A stretch of 64,000 nucleotides of DNA. It comes from Ditylenchus dipsaci. Its lineage: Eukaryota; Nematoda; Chromadorea; Rhabditida; Anguinidae. Under the pieces are notes generated by a model that saw only the letters and a program-made list of their open reading frames with translations, had not been told where the DNA came from and ran no database searches. This document shows, piece after piece, positions 54,211 to 63,509 of this stretch. A program made the translations under genes and the position numbers. Where the stretch lies: contig SADC01001373.1 of assembly GCA_004194705.1 (NCBI GenBank), positions 106,011-170,010 on the forward strand, given 5' to 3'. Position 1 is the stretch's first letter. Every line of letters begins with the position of its first letter.

Positions 54211-55007
54211 GTGCTGTAAATCGCGACATCGACTAAACTTCAGGCACCTGTTTCTAGCAGTTATTAATATTAGACAGCCCGGTGCCGCCGATCATTAAGT
54301 AGCTCAGACATTGGCACTGGGCTGAGATAAAAAAAATTAATCATGTAAGCCTGTCTAAATAGCGGCACCGGCCTAGTGCCGTGTTGATTTACAAGGGATT
54401 TTTACGTCACAATTTCTTCGGCACCAGGCCGTTGCCGCTTGACCAGGCCGGTGCCGCTACGTCGAAAAGTTTAAATGAATAATTTTTTCTATTCCTAGCC
54501 CGATGACGACGTCTAAGCCACGTAATAATCCGCGGCATCGGTCTGGGTATCATTAATAACTGCTAGAAACAGCCCCCGTAGTAATAATCGAAATATCCGC
54601 GAATATATCCGTATCCGTGGATCAAATCCGTATTTGCGGATGTTATCCTTAGCCTGGTCGGGGCAGGACAAGTCCGAGGATAATTTTTTCTCTTATATTT
54701 TATAAGATCGATTACTGCCCAAAAATGCGTGAATACATCTCAAAAACCGTAATATGTTTTGTTCTGTTAGAAATATTTTTAGTCCTGTTTTTGCTGCATT
54801 AGATGTTTTATATTAAAAGTGCTCAAAATTATTTTATATTGTCAGAAACAAAATTTGCGAAAAAGAAAATATTGTTCAATTAATTGATACAATTCACGTA
54901 ATTTAATATCAACCCGATTTTACGTCATCTTCTGCTAAATGTCACCGGAAGACTAGACGATTTGGTTGCTTTTAGATCAAATTTAGGCTATTAAACCCGG
55001 CTATAAC

Positions 55008-56826
55008 TGATTTGGTTTGCTAAAAACCTGAAATATGCCACGAAAAACATTATTTCTGCTACGAAAAACGCGATGCCACTAAAAACCTGAAAAATGCCAC
55101 GAAAAACCTGAAATGTGCCACGAAAAGTATTATTCATGCCACGAAAAATGGGTGGCTGGTTTCTCAGATCCAAACAAGCAATTCTTTCTAACAGCTATTG
55201 ATCTGTGTACTTCCGAGAGCAAATTTGCTTACCAAGGTCTGTTTCAATCGATCAAGAATGTTGACATTTTGCACTTCTATTCTCCAAAGATGATCGTTCA
55301 TGATGCAGACTCTAAAATTACTGCCGGTATGTCTAGCCAACTTGGTTTATCGACACGACTCATTTTCAGCTGCTCGTGAAATCTTCTCTAATGCAGAGAG
55401 TGGGTTTTGCTTTTTCCATGTAATGCAAAAGCTCATGAAGGCACTACCAAAGAGCAATATCTATAAGAACACTCTGAGGGAGATCCAAGAGGACGTCCGG
55501 CTGCAGGCACATGCTCGTTCTGGGGTCGAATTTGCAATTGGGATGCGTTGTATGTTAGTCACTATGGGTAAAGATGTATTTAGGATTTGACACAATGATC
55601 AAGCATTGGAAGAAAGAGCACATGCACCATGAAATTCTTTTGCAAAAGCTGGCTAACTTTATTAGCTCTTGTCACACTCGTGGCGATGTCTATCACCAGT
55701 GGTAAAAAAATATTATTTGCTTATTTTACAAAATGTCCTTGCAAATTTTGATACAAGACTTTAATGTTTTCTGAAACGGACCTGAAAGCGGAACAATGAG
55801 CTGGGTAACAAACTGTGGACTGGAGAGTATGAACTCTGTGCTGAAGGCAGTCTACACACAGCGTGCGCTTTAGGGATTCTCAAGACATCTTCTACAGCTC
55901 CAGCAGATTGCCGGCGAATGGAGTGGGGATCCGGAAAAACAGGTGGGAACCTCTATTCTGATTGATTACGTAATTTGTTTAGACACCAGCTCTGTTGCCG
56001 AAAATCGATCAGAGTCCGCAGAGGAAACTGAGAAAAGGAATGCTTGAAATACGAAAAGAGAAGCGTTCCTTCATCCACATTCGAGAAGGCAACAATAATA
56101 TCTGACTCGTTCCATCTAACACCGATTTGGCGGACATATGAGAACAGGAGCCCGGCATTGAGGAAATATGGCGTGAACTGAATGAAAGAACTACAGTGAG
56201 TAATGCGGCAAAGAATGATTTCGTGTACGAAAGTTGGCAGTGCTACAAGTAGTACCGAAAGAGATGTCATGTGTATGAAGGCTTTCTCTCTTGCACTTGC
56301 CCAATTGAATCACAGATGTTCCTTCCAAGCATTCCGTGGTCAAGATGGAAGATCTTAATTTGATCCAGCCAAAGTCGTCTCCATTCAAATTCCAACAAAG
56401 AGAGCCCGCCCAGGGCAAGTAGGACATGTGCTTGCACCATTTAATTTTGTTGTTTTGTTGTTAGGATTGCAATGTTAGTTATATGAATAAAACCAATAAA
56501 GTAGTTGTCATGGTTGTTACCCATTGCATACTACAGTCAAGTATCGATAATCCTGAATTTTTTCTTGATAAAGGGGTGTGAGCTTATCAAGACTTGACTG
56601 TAGTTGCCAGTTTTGAGAGTACAATTGCTTTTTTATTTTGATCATTCTTTTGTGGATAATTGTAGTATTTGTGGCACGAATAATATTTTTCGTGGTATGA
56701 ATAATATTTTTCGTGGCACATTTCAGGTTTTTAGTGGCATTTTTCAGATTTTTCGTGGCATCCCGTTTTTCGTGGCAGAAATAATGTTTTTCGTGGCATA
56801 TATCAGGTTTTTAGCAAACCAAATCA
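55008..56826 (+). mobile_element. Mutator-like transposon (MULE) 1
   Basis: GATTTGGTTTGCTAAAAACC on the left and GGTTTTTAGCAAACCAAATC on the right. The ~135-bp terminal repeats are made of ATGCCACGAAAAACCTGAAA units (left) and the complementary TTTTTCGTGGCA units (right). It encodes a decayed MULE transposase. No 8-9-bp target duplication is obvious. Confidence 0.85.
55113..56400 (+). pseudogene. MULE transposase remnant
   Basis: Readable pieces in order: FFLTAIDLCTSESKFAYQGL, PKMIVHDADSKITA (to 55326), then after a 43-bp intron AAREIFSNAESGFCFFHVMQ and KLMKAL; HWKKEHMHHEILLQ...CHTRGDVYHQW (55600-55702); WVTNCGLESMNSVLKAVYTQ (55800-55865); a basic segment to ~56100; and a SWIM-like LSCTCPIES (~56290). 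The second catalytic Asp (VHDADSK), the CxxH motif (CFFH) and the NxGxExxNxxLK motif are the family markers. The N-terminal part with the first Asp is missing, and frames are broken near 55570, 55870 and 56100. Inactive. Confidence 0.82.
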
Positions 56827-57198
56827 ATTTATGCCATAAAACCCAAGGTTTAACATCAACTCAGTCTCGGTCCTTAGAAATAAATTATAGCTCACTCTTT
56901 GTAAAGTAATAGATTATATTTTTGACTGAAGTGAAAACGACCATACACAAAATTATCCACAGATTTTGTCCGCGGATAAATCCGTCAATTTATCCATAGT
57001 TGGAGATAAATCGGCGGAATTTATCCGTATCCGCGGATATCTCTATCCGTGATTATTACTACGATAAAGATCCGCGGATATTTCTATCCGCGGATTTTAT
57101 CGCTATTCGTTGATTTCATCCATTGATTGTTGCTACGGGGACAGGTGCCTGAAGCTTAGCCGGTGCCGAGATTTACAGCACTGTATACAATTACCCAC

Positions 57199-57272
57199 CT
57201 ACACAAAGAATCACTGGACGAAGTGTTGATACAAGCCCTGATTTCTTCATCAAATAATTTTTCTTTTGACAT
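57199..57272 (-). CDS. sas-6: Candidate first exon of sas-6
   Basis: ATG at 57272 reads MSKEKLFDEEIRACINTSSS, DSLC, then AG|GTGGGT (phase 2). The opening is reminiscent of the start of nematode SAS-6 (MxSKxxLFD). At least one exon between this and 53256 would still be missing, so this is tentative. Confidence 0.3.
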
Positions 57273-57825
57273 CAGCTAGGATGGATAGATAATTTGTAGA
57301 TAGAGGGATTACTAAAAAAACTATAGTCGATTCTCGATATAGTCAAAACACGATAATAAAAATCCACTGGAATCCCACCTTATTGCCACTGGTTTACCAC
57401 TAAGTTACCAGTAGTAATTCCATCGGATGCGTGTGGGAATTTTGTGTTGTACCAGTTGCAATTAGGTAGGAATCCAGCAAGAATTAGGTGGTATTCCACT
57501 GGAATTTAGGTGGAATTCTACTGGAAATCAAGTGGTGTGCCAGTGGGAAAAAGTGCCGCCCGGTTGGAAATGGAACTTGTGACCTGCGAGGTCGATTTTT
57601 GAGCCACTATCCACTCGACCAGGGCAGGGGCAGGCTTATATGAACGGAAATATGTTATTGGTATCAGCCCAGGGCTACACTAAATGAGCATTTAATGAGC
57701 ATTCAAAATTAAATTTGATTTTAAGAAATGAGCATTCGAGTGTCGTTCTAAAAAAGCTTGAATGCTCTTTAAATTGATTCTTCTCTGAGAAAAGCAATCT
57801 AAGGATTGAGAGAGGAGTAATTTCA
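57273..57825. other. Repeat fragments and tRNA-like segment
   Basis: Variants of AGGTGGAATTCCACTGGAAT occupy ~57370-57560. A tRNA-like segment (minus strand; GGTCGAGTGGATAGTGGCTC and CAGGTCACAAGTTCCATT) is at 57568-57620. An AATGAGCATTTAATGAGCATTC repeat starts at ~57680. Confidence 0.45.
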
Positions 57826-57943
57826 CTGCATTTTGGTACCAAGGACGTATGCGAAAAATGCAAATTTAGGGTGTCTTATGCAAAAATTAGATGGAAAACG
57901 CAAAAATCCCTATTTTCACTCGAGAAAATGCCAGTTGTTTGCT
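57826..57943 (+). promoter_or_regulatory. Shared promoter-like block, third copy
   Basis: The same block as in elements 1 and 2, opposite strand: CTGCATTTTGGTACCAAGGA, GGGTGTCTTATGCAAAAATT, AATCCCTATTTTCACTCGAG and AATGCCAGTTGTTTGCT. It stands ~160 bp upstream of the ATG at 58105. GAGGAGTAA before it is also shared with element 2. Confidence 0.62.
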
Positions 57944-58104
57944 GTTGATGGTCTTTCGCTTGTAAAACTCTTGGTTTTTAAAATTCTATTTTGGCAAAAA
58001 GATAGAAGATAATGTTAGCTTTTTTTGGTATAAAAAAATGCTCAAAAATGCAAAATTTGAGGTTTTCAATGCAAATGAATTTTGCTATAATTTTATAGCT
58101 GAAG

Positions 58105-59469
58105 ATGGTTTCCACCAGAAGAATGTGCGCTAAGCCAAATGGACTGTCTCTAGCCGAAATTCGTGCAGCCGCAGCCAAGAAAAGGTGGGAAAAGGAAAGG
58201 CTGAAGAAGCATAAACTAGATGAAGCCGAAATTCAAGATGCCGAACAATCAAACATGATGCGTAGAGCTCGCCTATCTAAGTAAATTTTTTGGTGGTTGT
58301 ATTTTCCAATGTTTGCGGAATTTCGGAATATTAAGATTCTTGTAGCAAAATTTGCCGAAGAAAAGGAAGAGCAGTCAACAAAAGCTCAAGATGATGCCGA
58401 AGCCAAAGCGATCCTCTCAAAAGCTATTCTCTCATTCTCGTTTACTTCAACATAAATTTCTCATGTTTTCAGAAAGCCCTATGGTGCGAACAAGACGTAC
58501 TGCTGTAATGGATAGTGAAGAAACAACAAAGCGATCCGGCAGTCTGAGGACTTCGAAATCAACAGCAGCAGCAATGGAAGCTAGAATTGCAAATAAAATT
58601 GCAAAGGAAAAGGCTTGCGCAAGAGCAAAGGCAGCGAAGATCATAACATATGAACAGGTTCGAACTTCTCTGTGATTCTATAATGTCTTCATGTTATGTC
58701 TTTAGTTTGGCAGCGATGAAGCTTTCTCCTTATTGTAAACAGTTGAAGAAGATGCATCGGCTTAAGAGGGGAAACTCAATAAAGTCAATTCTCTGTTTGG
58801 TAAGTTCGCATCACACTCTCTGTTATATCCGTACATTCTGCCTTCTAGATGTCTGGATTGACACATGTGCCCTTGCTGCTCACAAATTGCTTGAAGAAGT
58901 ATGATTACCTTTACTATCTTTTAACTTGACGACCAATCAATTTTCGGCCATCTCAGTGATTCGGATATGTTCATTGTCGAAAATGCTCTATGCGTAATAA
59001 GAAACATAAGCTTTGCTGATATGTGTCGTGATCTTACATCTGAAGTTGTCAAACTCGCCAACAGAGCGAAAAGCAGCTGAGCATGGCATTTTTGGTCCAT
59101 ACCTTCAGGTTTGTAGCAAAATAAATGCGCCTCTACACAAATTAAATAGAAATTTAGATCAATATTTTCGAGCTTTGGGCTGTAATTATCCGTGATGAAA
59201 CTTCTCCCAGTGAAAAGATGAGCGATGTTCTATCCCGGATGACAATTTGCTGTGGTGGCTCGAATGTCAGTTTCGCTATTCTCTTCGAGACCGTCCTTAC
59301 CATAAAGATGAAAAGTAGTGTTCAGCTCAAAGCTTTGGCAGTGGATATTGTCGATCGAGTTTTCATGGACCGTGACGGAAGCATTCAGAGTTCTTCTCTG
59401 AGCCTGCGGGCGAGATCGGATGGCTACGTGGACTGCAGAGTAATCAGGCATATCAAGTCAGAGAAATAG
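58105..59469 (+). CDS. Multi-exon gene behind the shared promoter block
   Basis: Exon 1 from ATG 58105: MVSTRRMCAKPNGLSLAEIR, AAAAKKRWEKERLKKHKLDE, ending near 58280. The next exon reads KFAEEKEEQSTKAQDDAEAK. Exon 58473-58657: MVRTRRTAVMDSEETTKRSG, ...MEARIANKIAKEKACARAKA. Then short exons with SGLTHVPLLLTNCLKK and (from ~58957) NDSDMFIVENALCVIRNISF, ADMCRDLTSEVVKLANRA. A last frame, 59218-59469, has FAILFETVLTIKMKSSVQLK, ALAVDIVDRVFMDRDG. The middle resembles an armadillo-type helix pair (ENALCVIRNISF), but I cannot name a family. Phases conflict at ~58700 and ~59080, so the copy may be broken. By analogy with elements 1 and 2 this is probably another leader-plus-cargo chimera. TIR ends were not found. 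Confidence 0.5.
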
Positions 59470-60383
59470 AAGCGAAATTCTTTACGAAATTCTCTAATAT
59501 TCCTTTATGTGCAATGCTTTTTGTTCTGTATAGAGACTGTTTGTAATATAGAGATTGTTTGCAATTTACCTAGAGCCTAAAATAATAATTATGTAGACCT
59601 GAAAAATCCTGGTCAAATATTTCGTATAATCAATGAAAAAACCGCAGGAGAGAAATACTCAATCCCAAAACAAAGTAGACAGCACTACCAGTGCCCATAC
59701 GATGCAGGCAACCTAAAAAGGACGAACACGAGAAAAGCAACGGACGGGTACACTGGAATAGCTTTTTTTTTTGGGGGGGGGGGGGTGTACAATGGAATAG
59801 TACCGAAATATCCCTAACAGGCATGATGTACAAGAGAAAAGAAATATACGGCGAATGGGCTAGAACAACTTATCTAATAAGAAGTCAGAGCTCTTGAAGC
59901 GAAACAATGAGATCGCATTCCCTACGAATATCCACAATGCAATCGATTAATCTGAAACTAATGCATGAAACCGGCTCAGGTGGTAAAGTTTGAATCGAAA
60001 ACAGGTGAATTGTAGTGTTGTGCGTTTGGCTCGTTTGCGAGCCATTGGCTCGCGTCCCTTTGAGAGGACGCGAGCTGCTCGCTCGCCAAATAGCTATGTC
60101 CGCGAGCAATATGGCTCGCCAAGTTAAAGAAGTTAAATTACCAAGTTAAATTACTTCGTCAACTTCAAGTGTTAATTGCCGTCCCCGTGGAGTGAGTCAT
60201 AAAAGATGATTGCGCCCTATTCAACATTGATAACTTAAAACAAAAACGGTACAAGTCAAAAATTAAAGTCATAAATTCACTAAACCATACCACCAGTGAC
60301 CAATGACCAGGCGAATGGACGAAAAGAAGCAAAAGATCGAAGTGATCAACATTATTTTTCCAGTGAAGTACTTTCTTTGGCCC
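59470..60383. other. Noncoding; hAT-like end near 60012
   Basis: Around 60012-60115, TGTAGTGTTGTGCGTTTGGC is followed by GCTCGCGAGCC-type palindromic repeats, as in hAT ends, but no matching right end was located. A G-run lies at 59773-59785. No exon recognised. Confidence 0.4.
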
Positions 60384-61170
60384 TTACTGTTCCAGTTGCG
60401 AGTAGAAAAGCGTATCGAAGGCATATACCTGAAAGTATAAATCCCTCTTTCTCATACAATTAGGAACTTGATACGTTGGCAAGCTTTTGTTCTGATCACT
60501 TCCGTTGACAATAAGCTGAAGGTAAGTGTAAATCACATCATCATTCAGCAGTCCTCTCGGTCTCAGACATTCAATGTCAAGCTCTGTGTGGTTATCTTCT
60601 AAAAATTTCACTGTTCTTAAACATTAGATAGTTAAGGAATACGGCTCATGTTTTCCAATGTGACCACTTCGATTGCTTGTTTCGTTTTTGATCTTCGTCC
60701 AGCTTTTCTTCATTTTTATAATCTTCTGCACTGTTTTCTTCAGTTTTTCGAACGAATGAAAACTTCGCCGGGTGCCGCTGAACATTGTTCAAGAACTGAA
60801 GACGATCTTCCCTCGCTGGTTTCTCCATATCATTAAAATCCTTGGTTAGCACTTTAAGGTTTCTTTCACGTTTGATCACATTTGTTCGACGAGGCTGTCG
60901 AATATTTTCAGCCGGATTGGCTTTAGCCCTTAAAAAGTTTGTATTAATGATGAAATGCAAATACGATACAAACCTGACATATAACTGCCGCGTTCGTTCC
61001 TCTTCATCAATCAAGCGGATCAAAAATTGACTTAAGCACGTTTTTGCTTTTGGAAATCTGGCGTTGAAGGCTTGATGCCAACCCTCCATATGATTGTTTG
61101 TGCGCGGCAAACCAGAGGTAGCTGCTTTATTTTGATTCCAGTCGGCGATAGGGAAAAGCGGATCATTGCC
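60384..61170 (-). pseudogene. MULE 2 transposase C-terminus plus Ulp1-type protease fragment
   Basis: Exons from ~61170 to 60974 and 60646-60928: FPIADWNQNKAATSGLPRTN, NHMEGWHQAFNARFPKAKTC, LSQFLIRLIDEEERTRQ, then a basic tail. GLPRTNNxxEGWHxxF is the C-terminal signature of invertebrate MULE transposases. The AG|G intron between the exons is in frame. Further along, 60384-60611 gives LRPRGLLNDDVIYTYLQLIV and YFQVYAFDTLFYSQL, the start of a C48 (Ulp1/SENP) cysteine protease (LNDxxIxxYL, FxTxFYxxL). Its catalytic His-Asp-Cys part is absent. MULEs with Ulp1 domains are known; whether the two parts were one gene here is inferred. Confidence 0.78.
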
Positions 61171-61319
61171 TGACTTTTAAAAATAAAAAATCCAATCAAT
61201 ATCGTGATTGTCAACAAACTATCAGCCATGGAAAAAACAACAACATGAAGAGGGGAATACACAGAAAAAAGAAAAGTAAAATAGTATAGACCAAATGCTG
61301 GCTAAAACCCTTATTTAAA

Positions 61320-61415
61320 AAAAGTTGGCGGAAATCAGCTTTGCGGAAATTAGTTTGGCGGAAAGCAGTTGGCGGAAAGCAGTTTGGCGGAAAGCAGTTT
61401 GGCGGAAATAAGTGT
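61320..61415. repeat. GGCGGAAAGCAGTTT tandem repeat
   Basis: Five to six copies of a ~15-bp TTTGGCGGAAAGCAG unit with AAATCAGC and AAATTAG variants, between the MULE 2 fragment and the palindrome at 61466. Possibly a MULE terminal repeat array. Confidence 0.65.
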
Positions 61416-61465
61416 GAACCCAAATATGATCGGTTATATGACCGGATATCTTCCGACCGGTAAAA

Positions 61466-62274
61466 CAGCGATTGGGTACACATTGTGGTTGGGTACAGCG
61501 GTTGGGTACAATTGCGGTTGGGTACAGCGATTGGGTACAGTTTAAAAATTAGTTTTCAATTTATTTAGTCCCACCGCATGTTTTTTGAAATTTTTTTCAC
61601 TTAGGCTTAGCCTTAGGTGCAAGGTAGACCAGTGCTCGATAGGACCGTTACCACGCATTTGGGCACACCGCATTTGGGCACCCGCATTTGGGCCCCGATT
61701 TAAAATTCTATATTTTTAAATTATAAATTGAAATTTGTCAATTTTTCGGGCCACGGACGTTTGACCTTAAGCCGCTTCGTTGACACGCATTTGGGCCGCA
61801 TCCCATACCATGTACCCCCAAAGGGTCAGCCCTTATCCCGTACCATGTACCCCCAAAGGGGCTTCCTATTGAATTAGGTTGCCTGCCGAAGGCAGGCAGG
61901 TAAAAAATCTAGAAAAGTCAAAATTTTCGATGGAAAGTATTCGGACCTGAAATGAATACAAATTTATTATAAAACAGTAACATATTGATACATTTCAAAA
62001 ATTGATACATTTTTTACATTCCAAATGCGGTGTGCCAAAATGCGGGTGCCCAAATGCGGGTGCCCAAATGCGATGTGCCCAAATGCGTGGTAACGGTCCT
62101 ATCGAGCACTGGTCTACCTTGCACCTAAGGCTAAGCCTAAGTGAAAAAATTTCAAAAAACATGTGGTGGGACTAAATAAATTGAAAACTAATTTTTAAAC
62201 TGTACCCAATCGCTGTACCCAACCGCAATTGTACCCAACCGCTGTACCCAATCACAATGTGTACCCAATCGCTG
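61466..62274. mobile_element. Large palindromic element (nested hairpins)
   Basis: ~260-bp arms almost perfectly complementary: CAGCGATTGGGTACACATTG ... AATCGCTG ends with GGTTGGGTACAGCG repeats, then CACTTAGGCTTAGCCTTAGG, then CGCATTTGGGCACCC repeats. The loop (~61735-62005) includes a duplicated CCATGTACCCCCAAAGGGG. No coding capacity, no clear target duplication. Confidence 0.85.
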
Positions 62275-62439
62275 GGCAGTCCTTCCGACCCTAAAAACCG
62301 TTTTTCGTAAAGTTTACTAATCGGCGAGATATATTCGAATTAGCATCAGTCTCATTTTTTTTTCGTTTTTACTACGGGTCCAGGCCGGAAACTATCGGCG
62401 CTGGGAGCTATTGTTTATATCCGCTTGTATTTGGTGGGT

Positions 62440-62690
62440 ATAAGTTGTGATGGCGCAGTTGGGGGCCGCCAGTTGGGAGGGCCGCCAGTTGGGATGGCCG
62501 CCAGTTGGGATTTCACCCTTTTCAGCAGTCAGGACAACAAGTTGGGTCGTTATAGAGAGAGTCGTTATAAAGAAAGTGATTTTAGTCAGATTTCTTTGTG
62601 ACCAACCAAATTTTTTTTTCGGGTCGTTTTAGAGAGTGAGTCCTTATAAAGAGAGTGTATAGAGAGAGTCGACTGTATATCAGGTTTCGA
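62440..62690. mobile_element. MITE fragments upstream of ncbp-1
   Basis: Repeats of GGGCCGCCAGTTGGGA (62460-62512) are followed by CGTTATAGAGAGAGTCGTTA (~62550) and GTATAGAGAGAGTCGACTGTA (~62655-62678), a CAGTCGA-group end. These lie within 300 bp of the ncbp-1 start. Confidence 0.55.
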
Positions 62691-62967
62691 CAATATTGAC
62701 AAAATGTTTCTTCTAATTCAAAATCTAAGTCTAAAATTTTTGGCATTCGCGAATTTAAACCGAAGACTGAAAAAAGAACAAATGAGAGAAGACACCTGAG
62801 GCCGGAGTGAGGGATGACAATCGAAGGTTGAATAGAAGGCAATCGCAAATTTTTTAAACACTCATAGCCACAAATTAGAATTTCTGTTGTGTGTGTATGC
62901 CTGATTTGGGGAATTCTTTGACCAATTATTCTTTTACAGATTTATTGCTAAGAAACCTGCCAAAATC

Positions 62968-63475
62968 ATGGAGGACTTTACTCGCCGCAGACGCATTCAA
63001 ACAAGTGATGGTCGGTTTTAACACCTCTATGCCTAAAAAATATGGCTCAGTAGCTTTTTTAGGTGAGGAAGAAACCGGCTCAAAGCGCATTCGTGGACCC
63101 GAGGGAGCTGATATTGGCGGAAAGCTGATTAATATGATCTCTCGCGTAGATGAAAACCTGAAAGGCACGCTGGAAAACACGTTGGAGCAGCTGAGCGTAA
63201 CCCTTGATCAGAATCTGGATCCTTATGAGGGCAAATTATAATTCTGTCCGAGTGGTAAACTTGAAATCTACATTTTTCGCGTATCTTTTACTCTTTTTAG
63301 CGCGATGTATTGCCTGAGAAGCTGACGATGTTCACCACATTGATCGGAGTGCTTAACTCTAAAAATTCTGAATTCGGGAGCAAATGTATTTTTTTGTGTG
63401 GTGGTCCTTTTACGCTGAAAATTATTGTTTTAGATGGTTGCTAAGCTAGTTTCGGAGCTGAATGACGCCTTTGCA
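62968..63475 (+). CDS. ncbp-1: Nuclear cap-binding protein subunit 1 (CBP80) 5' exons
   Basis: Large subunit of the nuclear cap-binding complex, which acts with CBP20 on capped RNA. Exon 62968-63010 MEDFTRRRRIQTSDG; exon 63063-63254 EEETGSKRIRG, KLINMISRVDENLKGTLENT, LEQLSVTLDQNLDPYEGK; exon 63301-63385 RDVLPEKLTMFTTLIGVLNS, KNSEFGSK; exon from 63434 MVAKLVSELNDAFAK, then ENYDIALRL to a GT at ~63508. The order RRR, S/T-rich link, LPEKLTxxTTLxGLLNxKNxxFG is CBP80's N-terminal MIF4G-type domain. Exon 2 has 192 nt where 191 fit (one extra base near 63238 creates a TAA). Exons 3/4 and the AAAGAGAAT site show further one-base shifts. Either a pseudogene or residual sequence error; later exons lie outside. 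Confidence 0.82.
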
Positions 63476-63509
63476 AAGAGAATTATGACATTGCTTTAAG
63501 ATTGGTAGT

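Larger units (their letters stand above)
54211..57184. mobile_element. Outer inverted-repeat element
   Basis: AGTGCTGTAAATCGCGACAT with AGGCACCTG at the left, and CAGGTGCCTGAAGCTTAGCC with GATTTACAGCACT at the right. Subterminal arms carry GCCGGTGCCGCT units (left) and ATCCGCGGATATTTCTATCC arrays (both sides). The Mutator-like element 55008-56826 sits in its interior. Confidence 0.75.
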
